A stretch of 64,000 nt of DNA from an uncultured Paracoccaceae bacterium (GTDB taxonomy: Bacteria; Pseudomonadota; Alphaproteobacteria; Rhodobacterales; Rhodobacteraceae). The position numbers and the translations under genes were made by a program. Location: NCBI GenBank assembly GCA_943787985.1, contig CALSOO010000004.1:124001-188000 (forward strand). Direction: 5' to 3'. Positions 45,445 through 55,509 of the stretch are shown here, piece by piece. The notes beneath the pieces were generated by a model. That model was not told where the DNA came from, searched no databases, and saw nothing but the letters and a program-made list of their open reading frames with translations. Every line of letters begins with the position of its first letter. Within the stretch, counting starts at the first letter, position 1.

Positions 45445-46833
45445 TTAACTGTGAATGGCGCCATCGCCGCATGCGAGTGCAGCTTCGCGCACAGCTTCCG
45501 AATACGTCGGATGCGCGTGGCAGGTCATAGCCAGATCTTCGGCGGATGCGCCAAATTCCATAGCCACACACACTTCATGAATCAGGTCGCCAGCGGCAGG
45601 GCCCACGATGTGCGCGCCCAGAATGCGATCTGTGTCTTTGTCCGCAAGAATTTTTACAAATCCATCGCCTGCGAAATTCGCTTTTGCACGTCCGTTGCCC
45701 ATAAAGCTGAACTTGCCCACTTTATAAGAGCGGCCAGAATCTTTGAGTGCTTCTTCGGTTTCGCCAACGTTGGCGACCTCGGGATGGGTGTAAATTACGC
45801 CAGGGATGACGCTGTAATTTACATGTCCGTGTTTACCCGCGACTTGCTCCGCTGCGGCCATGCCTTCATCTTCGGCTTTATGGGCCAACATTGGTCCATC
45901 AATGACGTCGCCAATCGCGTAGACGCCTTTCACGTTGGTTTGCCAGTCAGAGGATACTTTGATTTGTCCACGTGGACTGATTTCAACACCCAAAGCCTCA
46001 AGGCCAAGACCATCTGTGAAGGGTTTGCGCCCTGTGGCAACCAGCACCGTGTCGGCCTCAATGACATGCTCGCTGTCGTCCTTGCGCAGTTTGTAGTGCA
46101 CTTTGGCTTTGGTTTTGTTGGCTTCCGTCTTTTGAACTGCGGCACCCATAATGAAAGTGAGCCCTTGTTTGGTCAGCATTTTCTGGAACGCGCGTTGCAC
46201 TTCTGCGTCCATGCCGGGGGTGACGGCGTCCATGAATTCGACAACCGTGACTTCACTGCCAAGGCGCGCATAGACGCTGCCCAGTTCGAGGCCAATGACA
46301 CCCGCACCGATGACCACGAGTTTCTTCGGAATTTTCCCCAGTTCGAGCGCACCAGTGGAGGTGACGACGACTTTTTCATCAACCTCGACACCAGGTAGCG
46401 ACGCGGGTTCCGACCCTGTCGCGATGATAATATTTTTGGCCTCGTGCACCTCATCGCCAACTTTGACTTTTCCGGCCTCGGGAATGGTTGCCCAGCCTTT
46501 GATCCAGTCGATTTTGTTCTTCTTGAACAGAAACTCGATGCCTTTTGTGTTCTGTCCTATGGTGTCGTCTTTGTAAGTTTGCATTTGCTTCCAATCGACC
46601 GAAGGCGATTTGCCTTTTAGGCCCATGGTTGCGAAATTATGCTCCGCTTCATGCAGCATATGGGATGCGTGAAGCAACGCTTTGGACGGGATACAGCCTA
46701 CGTTCAGACATGTACCGCCCAAAGTGTCGCGTCCTTCCACACAGGCGGTTTTCAGGCCCAATTGTGCGCAGCGGATGGCGCTGACATAGCCGCCGGGGCC
46801 GGAGCCGATGATGATAATGTCGTAGTTGGCCAT
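45445..46833 (-). CDS. lpdA: Dihydrolipoyl dehydrogenase (E3)
   Basis: 462 residues. The N-terminal FAD motif is [13 protein letters not shown]. The redox disulfide is in [17 protein letters not shown] near 39-55. The NAD-binding motif is [19 protein letters not shown] near 178, and the catalytic His-Glu pair is in [13 protein letters not shown] near the C-terminus. It re-oxidises the lipoyl groups of 2-oxoglutarate dehydrogenase. It lies downstream of sucA-sucB with several unrelated genes in between. Confidence 0.96.
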   Translation of the reverse strand: MANYDIIIIGSGPGGYVSAIRCAQLGLKTACVEGRDTLGGTCLNVGCIPSKALLHASHMLHEAEHNFATMGLKGKSPSVDWKQMQTYKDDTIGQNTKGIEFLFKKNKIDWIKGWATIPEAGKVKVGDEVHEAKNIIIATGSEPASLPGVEVDEKVVVTSTGALELGKIPKKLVVIGAGVIGLELGSVYARLGSEVTVVEFMDAVTPGMDAEVQRAFQKMLTKQGLTFIMGAAVQKTEANKTKAKVHYKLRKDDSEHVIEADTVLVATGRKPFTDGLGLEALGVEISPRGQIKVSSDWQTNVKGVYAIGDVIDGPMLAHKAEDEGMAAAEQVAGKHGHVNYSVIPGVIYTHPEVANVGETEEALKDSGRSYKVGKFSFMGNGRAKANFAGDGFVKILADKDTDRILGAHIVGPAAGDLIHEVCVAMEFGASAEDLAMTCHAHPTYSEAVREAALACGDGAIHS

Positions 46834-46915
46834 TTAGGTGGTCCTTTGCGTCTGGTGGGGTGAGGACTGCCTTTGGCAGCTTTGCGTCGTCCCCGTGTTT
46901 AGTGGATCAGATAAG

Positions 46916-47314
46916 TTAAAACAGTGCTGCGATCAGCATGAATGTCGTAGCGAAAAAGCCGACGGCCCAGATGAATGAACGCCAAGGGCTCCAGCCAAAG
47001 GCATAAGCGGGAATGTAGAGCACGCGCGCGGCCAGATAGGCATAGGCGCATGCGGATGTGAACGCGGTGGACTGGTCGCTGACTGTGATGATCACGCAGG
47101 CCATCGAAAACAGGATCAACCCTTCAAAGTGATTGTTCATCGCGCGGATCAAGCGGCCGGTGCGCGCGCTCACTTCGCTTTCGAGGTTGAGATTATCACG
47201 CGGTCCAAGCGTCTTTTTTTGACCAAGCTCGAGGTTGGCGGGCACCGACATCAATCCAAATTGGATGACTTGGAGGAGCCCGGCAAGGGTCAGAGCAGTG
47301 AGTTCAGGGGTCAT
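46916..47314 (-). CDS. MAPEG-family membrane protein
   Basis: 132 residues from ATG 47314. RTGRLIRAMNNHFEGLILFS near residues 52-71 is the MAPEG signature, and four hydrophobic segments fit the family. MAPEG proteins are glutathione-related membrane enzymes or relatives; the substrate is not clear. The start overlaps the transpeptidase stop by four bases. Confidence 0.85.
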   Translation of the reverse strand: MTPELTALTLAGLLQVIQFGLMSVPANLELGQKKTLGPRDNLNLESEVSARTGRLIRAMNNHFEGLILFSMACVIITVSDQSTAFTSACAYAYLAARVLYIPAYAFGWSPWRSFIWAVGFFATTFMLIAALF

Positions 47315-47856
47315 ATGCTGTCCACTATTGTGATGGGGGAGCCGTTTGGCACACGGGCCCAGATGTCTTGCATTTGGGCATTGGTGAGCGCGATACAACC
47401 GTCTGTCCAGTCCTGGACCAGATGCAAGCGACCCAACCAACCCCACCCGTTTGGTAACCCATGGATCATGATATTGCCACCTGCGGATACGCTGCGGGCG
47501 CTGGCGGCGGCTTGATCTTTGCTGTTGGGGTAGGAAATGTGCAAACTCAGGTGCGCAATAGAGTTCGCGTTGCGCCAGTCGATTGAATAGCGCCCCTCTG
47601 GCGTACGCTCGTCGCCTTCTTGGGCTTTGTGGCCGGTCGGACTTGCCCCAAGGGAGATAGGGTATTGTGCAATCGTTGCGCCATTGCGCAGCAAATGCAG
47701 TTCACGGGTCGATTTGATGACCAACACTTCATGGGCTTGTTCAGACGCTGTGCGCATTTGGGGCGGGTGTGGGGTGCCGGAAGTGCTTGTGATGGCGACG
47801 GCTGTTGCCCCACCGACGACCAAAACCAGCGCAAGGCGAACAATCCACCGGATCAT
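47311..47856 (-). CDS. L,D-transpeptidase (YkuD domain)
   Basis: 181 residues from ATG 47856 (MIRWIVRLALVLVVGGATAV, a membrane anchor or signal). The YkuD core has IMIHGLPNG and then DWTDGCIALTN with the catalytic Cys near residue 155, separated from the His by about 22 residues as in the family. It would cross-link or modify peptidoglycan in the periplasm. The gene overlaps the upstream small gene and downstream MAPEG gene by four bases each, forming an operon. Confidence 0.88.
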   Translation of the reverse strand: MIRWIVRLALVLVVGGATAVAITSTSGTPHPPQMRTASEQAHEVLVIKSTRELHLLRNGATIAQYPISLGASPTGHKAQEGDERTPEGRYSIDWRNANSIAHLSLHISYPNSKDQAAASARSVSAGGNIMIHGLPNGWGWLGRLHLVQDWTDGCIALTNAQMQDIWARVPNGSPITIVDSI

Positions 47857-48101
47857 GACGCTGCCCCCGTTTTTTTGGCAGCGATGTTTGACCACAAATT
47901 GGTGCCATCATTGGGGCACCTCAATGTGCCATCCTTGGAACCGTCAGCGCGCAGCCCTTCAACGCAAGCGCCTGCATTGCGGTATCGTCGATAGGGGGTG
48001 GCGCCTTTTTCGGAATGGGGGCCGACACCCACCACAATGTCTATGGCCTGTTCGAAATCGCATATTTTGCAACGCATTGTTTTGGGTTTCAGGTATGCCA
48101 C
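47853..48101 (-). CDS. Small protein with possible zinc-binding cysteines
   Basis: 82 residues (or 74 from the second Met). CKICDFEQ near the N-terminus and LRCPND near residue 62 could form a zinc site. It is tightly packed between a membrane protein gene (3 bases) and the L,D-transpeptidase gene (ATGA overlap), which supports a real gene. Function is unknown. Confidence 0.6.
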   Translation of the reverse strand: MAYLKPKTMRCKICDFEQAIDIVVGVGPHSEKGATPYRRYRNAGACVEGLRADGSKDGTLRCPNDGTNLWSNIAAKKTGAAS

Positions 48102-48104
48102 GGG

Positions 48105-48695
48105 TCAGTCGCTTTCACGGTCGAGGTCGGGCGCATTTTCCTGGTCAAAGGTGATCAATAAATCGATGTCGCGCAGTGCCATATGTTTTGAATAGAGGAA
48201 AAAAAGGCAACTCAGTGCGATGCTGGGAATTTGAAAAGTTGCCGTTGCATATGCGCCAAGGGATGCCATCGTTATCAGTTTTGCCAGGTAGCCCAGAACG
48301 GCCACCATGAAAAATCCGCAGAAAAACTCCACTTTGAGGTCGGCTTTCCTGAAGACATCCCGAACCAATCCACTGTTGTCCTTTTGTGCGGCCAATAACA
48401 TCTGAAGGCGGCGTCGCTTTTGAGAGTGGGTGACATAAATCGGGGCGGTGGTCGTGACCAATTCACCAACCGTGTAAGCTGCAAAAACGGATAGAAAAAC
48501 AACGAGGCCAGCGGCGAAACTCGACAATGGATCGACCGATGACTGTGCCCATTCAACGATAGAAAAACTGCCCTGGTTTTTGAGGTCGCCCCAGACTTCA
48601 ATAGCGGAATAAATGCCTAGAAAGCCAATAGAGACCACGGAAAACACACGCGGCCATTCCTTTGGGATGGCGTCAATGATCGCCATTTTTATCAC
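48105..48695 (-). CDS. Hypothetical membrane protein
   Basis: 196 residues (or 193 from ATG 48686). Hydrophobic segments VFSVVSIGFLGIYSAIEVWG, FAAGLVVFLSVFAAYTVGEL, FFCGFFMVAVLGYLAKLITM and FQIPSIALSCLFFLY suggest four membrane spans, with a basic segment (SQKRRRLQMLL) in between. No family is recognised. It heads the group of overlapping genes leading to the MAPEG protein. Confidence 0.6.
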   Translation of the reverse strand: MIKMAIIDAIPKEWPRVFSVVSIGFLGIYSAIEVWGDLKNQGSFSIVEWAQSSVDPLSSFAAGLVVFLSVFAAYTVGELVTTTAPIYVTHSQKRRRLQMLLAAQKDNSGLVRDVFRKADLKVEFFCGFFMVAVLGYLAKLITMASLGAYATATFQIPSIALSCLFFLYSKHMALRDIDLLITFDQENAPDLDRESD

Positions 48696-48749
48696 CGGTA
48701 TTATTGTCGTTCAAAAGTGGCATTTTAGGTTTGGCTCACATTTGTGGCG

Positions 48750-49634
48750 CTAGGAATGGGATGGGATTGTCCAACTTTGGCGCAATGCGCAACTGGCGCT
48801 TTCGTAGATTTCAAAGTCTGGGGCATACACGCGTTCAATCAGAGCATTGTGTTTGGTGTAAGATTGACGTTCAGGTTGGGCATTCAGTCTCGCCTTGGTG
48901 GTTTTTTCTGAAAACTGCGGTCGCCCCAATTGCGTAGCAATCACTTGCAGACCTTCAGCGAGATCATCAACCCGAAACACCAGATGTGGGTTCAGAAACT
49001 CAAGACAAATGTTCATGGCTTGAGGGCGAAAATGAGGGTCAGGCAAGCGGCCAGAAGTGCGTGTGTCATGCGCTTCAAATTCCACGTAGTTCATAAACTT
49101 TTCGAACCCTTGTTCGGTGTAGGGGTCTGTATCCCTATCAAAGCCAAGCACATTCATTCGCAGACGGTCAGTGTAGAAATGGCGCATGGCTTTGTCTTGA
49201 GAGAAACAAACGAAGTGAAACGCAGAAACAGCCCGGTCATAAGGGTTCCTTACAACGCTGAAACGAAAGGCCAAGTCCATTGCGGCAAGCGAGTTTTCAA
49301 ACTCTGCCAGTTGGTAAAACAATTGGCCCTGTCCGAGATTTTGGGCTGGCTGATCCACCCAGTTGGCCACGCCCTCATCCAATGCCGCACTAAGCCTATG
49401 CCCAAAGGTCAATTCAAACAATGCGTTGTAAGTCGTGGTTGTGGCCGCCTTTGGGTTGGACCCGTAAGCCCAAGTGCCGTCCGCTGGCATCGTAATGCGC
49501 TGCATCACACGCTTTGTTGTGCGCATGTCCCCTAACAGATCCGAATGATCTGTGAGGCAGGTCTGCAGATGCTTCAACCGGGCCTGCCCTTTCAACGCAG
49601 GCCTGGGAAAAAAAAAGGGACGCTGGTCGGTCAT
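48750..49634 (-). CDS. Sulfotransferase-family protein
   Basis: 294 residues. GSNPKAATTTTYNALFELTF near residues 58-77 matches the PAPS 5'-phosphosulfate loop of cytosolic-type sulfotransferases (NPKxxSTT pattern), and FRFSVVRNPYDRAVSAFHFV near 124 is the 3'-phosphate loop. The substrate is probably a cell-surface carbohydrate or small molecule. The start abuts the sucB stop (49634), so it may be expressed from the TCA operon. Confidence 0.78.
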   Translation of the reverse strand: MTDQRPFFFPRPALKGQARLKHLQTCLTDHSDLLGDMRTTKRVMQRITMPADGTWAYGSNPKAATTTTYNALFELTFGHRLSAALDEGVANWVDQPAQNLGQGQLFYQLAEFENSLAAMDLAFRFSVVRNPYDRAVSAFHFVCFSQDKAMRHFYTDRLRMNVLGFDRDTDPYTEQGFEKFMNYVEFEAHDTRTSGRLPDPHFRPQAMNICLEFLNPHLVFRVDDLAEGLQVIATQLGRPQFSEKTTKARLNAQPERQSYTKHNALIERVYAPDFEIYESASCALRQSWTIPSHS

Positions 49635-51127
49635 TACAGATCCATTAACAAGCGGCGCGGATCTTCCAGCGCTTCTTTGACGCGCACAAGGAAGGTCACC
49701 GCCCCTTTACCATCCACGATACGGTGGTCATAGCTGAGGGCCAGATACATCATGGGACGGATGACCACTTGGCCGTTGATGGCCATGGGGCGATCCTGGA
49801 TTTTATGCATCCCGAGGATCCCGGATTGCGGGGGGTTGAGAATAGGCGAAGACATCAAAGACCCGTAAACGCCGCCATTGGAGATCGTGAACGTGCCGCC
49901 TTGCATCTCTGCCATGCTCAGTTTGCCATCACGTGCCCGCGCGCCTTTTTCCGCGATCGCCTTTTCAATCCCGGCAAAACTCATGGAGTCCGCGTCACGG
50001 ATGACCGGCACAACGAGCCCTTGGGGCGTGCCTGCTGCAATGCCCATGTGAACAAAGTTCTTGTATACGACATCGGTGCCGTCAATTTCGGCGTTGACCT
50101 CGGGAACTTCTCTCAAGGCATGCACGCAAGCCTTTGTAAAAAAGGACATAAAGCCAAGCTTGACGCCATGCTTTTTCAAGAACAAATCTTTGTATTCATT
50201 GCGCAGAGCCATCACTTCGGTCATGTCGACTTCGTTGTAGGTCGTCAGCATGGCCGCTGTGTTCTGGCTGTCTTTCAGACGCTTCGCGATTGTTTGACGC
50301 AATCGGGTCATTTTCACACGCTCTTCGCGTGATGCGTCATCAGCGGCAACTGGCGCACGTGGCGCAGCAGCGGTCGGTGCAGGTGTTGCACTTGCAGCGG
50401 CTACGGCGCGCGCGACATCGTCTTTCATCACGCGTCCATCTCGGCCTGTGCCGCTCACCTGATCGCGTGAAACACCCGCTTCTGCCATGGCTTTCTTGGC
50501 TGAGGGCGCGTCTTCGACATCTTTGGTATGGGATGCTGTTGACGCCGCTGGTGCTGCAGGGGGGGCTGACACAACCGTACCAGATGCTGAAATGATGGCG
50601 AGTTTAGCACTGGCATCTACTGTTGTGCCTTCGGGAGCCGTGATTTCGGCGAGAACACCGGAGGCGGGCGCCGGGACTTCAACGCTGACCTTATCGGTTT
50701 CCAACTCGCACAGCATCTCATCTTGCGCGACTGTGTCGCCAACGGCTTTGAACCATGTCGAGACCGTTGCTTCTGTTACGCTTTCGCCAAGCGTCGGCAC
50801 CATGACGTCGATATTGTCCGGGCCAGTTGCACTCTTTGTTGAGGGGGTATCGGCGGCCTTGGCTCCGGCAGGGGCTGCATTTGTGCCGCTGCCTTCCGCA
50901 ATGGTTGCCAGCAATGCATCAACACCGACAGTTTCCCCCTCGGCAGCCACAATGTCGCCCATGGTTCCTGCGGTAGGAGACGGTACTTCAACGGTCACTT
51001 TATCCGTTTCCAGTTCGCACAGCATTTCGTCAACCGCGACGGCATCCCCTGGTTTTTTGAACCACGTGGCCACCGTGGCTTCCGTGACGCTTTCGCCCAA
51101 TGTGGGCACCCGTACTTCAGTTGTCAT
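49634..51127 (-). CDS. sucB: 2-oxoglutarate dehydrogenase E2, dihydrolipoyl succinyltransferase
   Basis: 497 residues with two lipoyl domains: [17 protein letters not shown] near 38 and [17 protein letters not shown] near 145, each with the lipoyl Lys. A peripheral subunit-binding domain follows ([20 protein letters not shown] near 220). The catalytic domain ends with [16 protein letters not shown], containing the active-site His and Asp. Two lipoyl domains rather than one is usual in Rhodobacteraceae. It is three bases from sucA. Confidence 0.96.
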   Translation of the reverse strand: MTTEVRVPTLGESVTEATVATWFKKPGDAVAVDEMLCELETDKVTVEVPSPTAGTMGDIVAAEGETVGVDALLATIAEGSGTNAAPAGAKAADTPSTKSATGPDNIDVMVPTLGESVTEATVSTWFKAVGDTVAQDEMLCELETDKVSVEVPAPASGVLAEITAPEGTTVDASAKLAIISASGTVVSAPPAAPAASTASHTKDVEDAPSAKKAMAEAGVSRDQVSGTGRDGRVMKDDVARAVAAASATPAPTAAAPRAPVAADDASREERVKMTRLRQTIAKRLKDSQNTAAMLTTYNEVDMTEVMALRNEYKDLFLKKHGVKLGFMSFFTKACVHALREVPEVNAEIDGTDVVYKNFVHMGIAAGTPQGLVVPVIRDADSMSFAGIEKAIAEKGARARDGKLSMAEMQGGTFTISNGGVYGSLMSSPILNPPQSGILGMHKIQDRPMAINGQVVIRPMMYLALSYDHRIVDGKGAVTFLVRVKEALEDPRRLLMDL

Positions 51128-51130
51128 GGC

Positions 51131-54103
51131 TCAGTTTCCTTTGATAGTCAGCGCTTCGTCGACGAGAGCGGCTTGTTGTGCTTTGTGGGTTGAGGCCATT
51201 CCCGTCGCGGGGGAGGCCGATGTGGCGCGGCCCACATACGAGGGGCGTGGATGTTTTGCGTCGATGCGACCCAAGACCCATTCGAGATTTGGTTCGATAA
51301 ACGCCCATCCGCCTTGGTTTTTGGGCTCTTCCTGACACCACACAACTTCGGCTTCTTTGAAACGCTCGAGTTCTTTCACCGCTGATTGGGCGGGGAACGG
51401 ATAGAACTGTTCAACGCGCAACAAATAGACATCATTGATGCCGCGCGCGTCACGTTCTTCCAGAAGGTCATAATAGACCTTGCCAGAGCACATAACGACG
51501 CGCTTGATTTTGTCGTCAGCGACGAGTTCGGTGTCGGAATTTCCGTGTTGTGCATCATCCCACATCAGGCGGTGGAACGAAGACCCTGTTGTGAATTCCT
51601 CGGCCTTGCTGACGGCCAATTTGTGGCGCAGCAAGGACTTCGGCGTCATTAAAACAAGTGGTTTACGAAAGGAACGGTGCAACTGACGGCGCAGAATGTG
51701 GAAGTAATTTGCCGGGGTCGTACAGTTTGCCACAATCCAGTTGTCCTGTCCGCACATCTGCAAAAACCGCTCCAAACGGGCAGAGGAGTGTTCAGGCCCT
51801 TGGCCTTCAAAGCCATGCGGAAGGAGAACAACCAGTCCTGACATGCGCAACCATTTGCTTTCACCCGAGCTGATAAATTGGTCAAACATAATTTGAGCAC
51901 CATTGGCGAAATCGCCAAATTGCGCTTCCCACAAAGTGAGGGCGTTCGGCTCCGCCATAGAGTAGCCGTACTCAAATCCGAGAACTGCATATTCGGAAAG
52001 CATGGAGTCGATGACTTCATATTGTGCTTGGCCTGCCCTGATGCTGTTGAGGGGGTAATAGCGTTCCTCAGTGTTCTGATTGACCAGACCAGAATGGCGC
52101 TGGGAAAATGTTCCACGGGTGGAATCTTGACCTGCCAAGCGCACAGGATAACCTTCTGTCAACAAAGAGCCAAACGCGAGCGCTTCACCGGTTGCCCAGT
52201 CAAATCCTTCGCCAGTTTCGAACATCTTTGCCTTGGATTCGAGCAATCGCGCAACGGTCTTGTGTAATGGAAAGTCAGCAGGAGCTGCCGAAAGGGCTTT
52301 TCCGACGTCTGCCAGTGTTTCGGGAGCAATCGCCGTGTTGCCGCGCACGTAGTCGTCTTTGTTGCGATCCAGATGTGACCACTTGCCATCCAGCCAATCA
52401 GCTTTGTTGGGTTTGTAATCCTTGCCGGCTTCGAATTCTTCGTTCATGCGCGCTTGGAAGGCGGCCTTCATGTCTTCGATTTCACCTTCAGGGATCAATC
52501 CATCACGTACCAGCCGCTCTGTGTACAAGCTGAGGGACGTTTTTTGGGTCTTGATCTTCTTATACATCAAAGGGTTCGTGAACATGGGCTCATCGCCCTC
52601 GTTGTGCCCGAAGCGACGATAGCAAATTATGTCGATTACAACATCCTTGTGGAACTTCTGCCGAAATTCCGTAGCGACCTTGGCGGCATGAACGACTGCC
52701 TCCGGGTCATCCCCGTTGACATGGAAAATAGGGGCTTCGACCACCAGCGCGTTGTCTGTGGGGTAGGGGGAAGAACGTGAGAAATGTGGTGCCGTCGTGA
52801 AACCGATCTGGTTGTTCACAACGATGTGCATTGTTCCACCGGCCTTGTGACCTTTCAGGCCGGACAAGGCAAAGCATTCCGCTACGACGCCCTGACCTGC
52901 AAATGCCGCATCACCGTGCAGAAGGATCGGCATGACTGTCGTGCGCTCATCGTCTTTGTATTGGTCTTGCTTGGCGCGGACTTTTCCCAAAACAACGGGG
53001 TTCACAGCCTCCAAATGCGACGGGTTGGCGGTCAGGCTCAAGTGAACGGTATTGTTGTCAAACTCGCGATCCGAGGATGCGCCGAGGTGATATTTCACAT
53101 CGCCGGACCCATCGACATCTTCGGGTTTGGACGAGCCGCCCTGAAATTCGTTAAAGATCGCACGATATGGCTTTTGCATCACATTGGCCAAAACAGAGAG
53201 ACGACCACGGTGCGGCATGCCAATGACGATATCGCGCACACCCAAAGCTCCGCCGCGTTTGATGATCTGCTCCATGGCAGGGATGAGGCTTTCACCTCCA
53301 TCAAGGCCAAAGCGTTTGGTGCCCATGTATTTGACATGCAGGAATTTTTCAAAGCCTTCAGCCTCGACCATCTTGTTCAGGATCGCCTTGCGCCCTTCAC
53401 GCGAAAACTGGATCTCTTTACCTAGACCTTCAATCCGTTCTTTGAGCCAGCCAGCCTCTTCCGGATTTGAGATGTGCATGTATTGCAAGGCAAAGGTTCC
53501 GCAATACGTGCGCTTTACGATGCTCAGAATCTCACGCATGGATGCAATTTGAAGACCTAAAACGTTGTCGATAAAAATCGGTCGATCCATGTCAGCTTCG
53601 GTGAAGCCGTATGACTTTGGATCAAGTTCGGGATGGCGCGTCTGGTCGCGCATTCCGAGGGGATCGAGGTCCGCAACCAAGTGACCGCGGATACGGTAGG
53701 CCCGGATGATCATCAACGCACGGATGGAATCCAGAACTGCGCGCTTGATTTGATTGTCATTTACCTCGACGCCAGTTGCGGCGGCTTTCGCCTTGATTTT
53801 TGTGCCTGCACCTTTGACTTCCGGGTCCGGGTCCGGGTCCGGGGCCCATTCGCCAGTTAAGGCTTGGGTGAGGTCATCACCTGGCATCGGGGGCCAGTCT
53901 GATCGCGCCCAACTTGGACCTTCGGCCTCGCGTTTGACGCTGACATCGTCGTCACCCATCGCTTTGAAAAACGCTTGCCAGCTCTCGTCGACGGCCGACG
54001 GATCGTTGGCGTAACGTGCGTACATCTGTTCGAGATATTCCGCATTGTGGCCCTGCATAAAGCTGGACGCGTGAAATTGGTCATTGGCTGGATGGTCGGT
54101 CAT
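51131..54103 (-). CDS. sucA: 2-oxoglutarate dehydrogenase E1
   Basis: 990 residues. The N-terminal E2-binding segment has NAEYLEQMYARYANDPSAVD. GMPHRGRLSVLANVMQKPY near residue 293, GDAAFAGQGVV near 398 and HGFEGQGPEHSSARLERFLQ near 760 are E1 signatures for thiamine diphosphate and substrate binding. A short linker WAPDPDPDPEVKG near residue 88 is encoded by an in-frame hexanucleotide repeat. It forms the 2-oxoglutarate dehydrogenase complex with sucB and lpdA products. Confidence 0.97.
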   Translation of the reverse strand: MTDHPANDQFHASSFMQGHNAEYLEQMYARYANDPSAVDESWQAFFKAMGDDDVSVKREAEGPSWARSDWPPMPGDDLTQALTGEWAPDPDPDPEVKGAGTKIKAKAAATGVEVNDNQIKRAVLDSIRALMIIRAYRIRGHLVADLDPLGMRDQTRHPELDPKSYGFTEADMDRPIFIDNVLGLQIASMREILSIVKRTYCGTFALQYMHISNPEEAGWLKERIEGLGKEIQFSREGRKAILNKMVEAEGFEKFLHVKYMGTKRFGLDGGESLIPAMEQIIKRGGALGVRDIVIGMPHRGRLSVLANVMQKPYRAIFNEFQGGSSKPEDVDGSGDVKYHLGASSDREFDNNTVHLSLTANPSHLEAVNPVVLGKVRAKQDQYKDDERTTVMPILLHGDAAFAGQGVVAECFALSGLKGHKAGGTMHIVVNNQIGFTTAPHFSRSSPYPTDNALVVEAPIFHVNGDDPEAVVHAAKVATEFRQKFHKDVVIDIICYRRFGHNEGDEPMFTNPLMYKKIKTQKTSLSLYTERLVRDGLIPEGEIEDMKAAFQARMNEEFEAGKDYKPNKADWLDGKWSHLDRNKDDYVRGNTAIAPETLADVGKALSAAPADFPLHKTVARLLESKAKMFETGEGFDWATGEALAFGSLLTEGYPVRLAGQDSTRGTFSQRHSGLVNQNTEERYYPLNSIRAGQAQYEVIDSMLSEYAVLGFEYGYSMAEPNALTLWEAQFGDFANGAQIMFDQFISSGESKWLRMSGLVVLLPHGFEGQGPEHSSARLERFLQMCGQDNWIVANCTTPANYFHILRRQLHRSFRKPLVLMTPKSLLRHKLAVSKAEEFTTGSSFHRLMWDDAQHGNSDTELVADDKIKRVVMCSGKVYYDLLEERDARGINDVYLLRVEQFYPFPAQSAVKELERFKEAEVVWCQEEPKNQGGWAFIEPNLEWVLGRIDAKHPRPSYVGRATSASPATGMASTHKAQQAALVDEALTIKGN
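53821..53840 (-). repeat. In-frame hexanucleotide repeat in sucA
   Basis: CCGGGT repeats three times plus a partial unit, encoding Asp-Pro repeats in an interdomain linker. Unit changes would keep the frame. Confidence 0.75.
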
Positions 54104-54172
54104 TTCGGGGTCTCCGTCATTCGGGGCGCGACAATGTAATTGGACGATTTGGTGGCTAAGGTTCGCATGGCA

Positions 54173-54700
54173 TCACCCCGAGGCTTTCATCGGGCGGCGT
54201 TTGAATTTCAGCATCAACTTGGAGTCGCGAACGCGCACTTTCATGAACATGCTGTTGGTTCCTTTGACAAAAACAGTCTTTGTGTCAGAGGAAAAGCTGT
54301 GGCGCTTTTGAAGGACGAACCCGGCGGCTTCGCTGGTGTTCATGATCATATCAAAACCATCGCGACGAAGTGTCGAACGGGTATAATTCGTGTGCACTTC
54401 GCATTCGACGTTTTTTGCGCCTTCCATGACAGTCTCGACATAGATTTTTCGCTTGGTGCTGGGCAGTTGCACCACGATCCTTGCGGTTTTTTTGCGCGTA
54501 GAAAACCCTTGGGCGCGCAATGTGTCCATTGGCCATGCGTCTGTCTCATAGTATTTCAGACACGCGTGAAGGCCTTGAGATAGGCGTTGGGCCAATGGTT
54601 CAGGAAAGGGTTCGGCGTAGGCTGGAAACGCGAGGCAGGTCAGAAGCAACAGAGGAGCTGCAATCCTGTATCCTGACTGTTTTTTGCCGACCGATGCCAT
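54173..54700 (-). CDS. Hypothetical exported protein
   Basis: 175 residues with an N-terminal signal (RIAAPLLLLTCLAFPAYA). The mature part contains two Cys and a KTVFVKGTNSMFMKVRVRDS strand-rich end. The family is not recognised. The start overlaps the stop of the upstream hydrolase gene (TGATG), so both are coupled. Confidence 0.6.
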   Translation of the reverse strand: MASVGKKQSGYRIAAPLLLLTCLAFPAYAEPFPEPLAQRLSQGLHACLKYYETDAWPMDTLRAQGFSTRKKTARIVVQLPSTKRKIYVETVMEGAKNVECEVHTNYTRSTLRRDGFDMIMNTSEAAGFVLQKRHSFSSDTKTVFVKGTNSMFMKVRVRDSKLMLKFKRRPMKASG

Positions 54701-55452
54701 CAGTTGCGCACCTCTTTGGCGACGAGTTTGAGGACCGGTGCGTGCAGGCCTCGAAAGCCGTGACCTGCGCCAGGAATTTCAACATAGGTTGCGTTTTTCC
54801 CGAGCGCTTTGGCCTTCTTTACGTAGGCGCGGGCCAAAGCGGGGCGTGTATTGCTGTCGCTGCTGCCCGTGGCCGCAATGATTTTGGTCGAAGCGGGGAC
54901 GGATTTTAAAAACTGTTTTGGCGATTGGCTGCGGGGCCATGGCCCTTTGCCGCGCATTGTGCGCCAAAGTTTCACATCAAAAGGGCCAGATACAAGAATA
55001 GCAGTATCGATGACGCCGGGGTGCGTTGCGATAATAACGCCGAATTGGTTCGCTCCGCCAGAATGCCCGACCACAAGCAATTCTTTGTGTGGATAGGCGT
55101 TGGCGGCTGCGACAACGCCTTGCCCCAATAGTTTGTTGTTGCGTTTGGTATGGTGGTCGCGCCCACCATTGCTTGAGCCTTTGGACGCGCCAGTACCACG
55201 AATTTTATAGCCAGGCCGCGCCATCTGAATAACCGTTACGCCAGGATTTTGGGCCGCAATTTGCTGCGCGAAACCTGTAATATAATCAGGGCCGCTATCC
55301 CCATGGGCCACGAGCACTAAAGCCTTACTCCCGGAACCAAACACTTTTCCGGCAATCGGACCAAACATTTCTGCATGAGCCAAGGCGGGCGCAAGTAGCA
55401 TCCACCCAAGAGTTGCAAGCCTCTGGAATGTGCGGGATATGTTCAAGGTCAT
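54700..55452 (-). CDS. Exported alpha/beta hydrolase
   Basis: 250 residues from ATG 55452, with AAGGA upstream. A signal peptide (FQRLATLGWMLLAPALAHAE) is followed by ALVLVAHGDSGPDYITGFAQ (oxyanion region), the nucleophile elbow VVGHSGGANQFG near 137, and a terminal IPGAGHGFRG with the catalytic His. A substrate is not evident. It lies directly downstream of sucD. Confidence 0.78.
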   Translation of the reverse strand: MTLNISRTFQRLATLGWMLLAPALAHAEMFGPIAGKVFGSGSKALVLVAHGDSGPDYITGFAQQIAAQNPGVTVIQMARPGYKIRGTGASKGSSNGGRDHHTKRNNKLLGQGVVAAANAYPHKELLVVGHSGGANQFGVIIATHPGVIDTAILVSGPFDVKLWRTMRGKGPWPRSQSPKQFLKSVPASTKIIAATGSSDSNTRPALARAYVKKAKALGKNATYVEIPGAGHGFRGLHAPVLKLVAKEVRN

Positions 55453-55509
55453 GGCGGGTTCCTTTAAAAGTCGAAAGTGGGCAGAGGTATCCCCGCCCAC
55501 TTGTCCGTT

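Noticed and set aside
45451..46398. Plus-strand open frame of 315 codons inside lpdA
   Set aside because: It is antisense to clear lpdA motifs and has no recognisable domain.
47311..47856. L,D-transpeptidase with an abnormal active site (DGCIAL instead of HGC)
   Set aside because: The DWTDGCIALTN form is common in one branch of YkuD enzymes and is not unusual.
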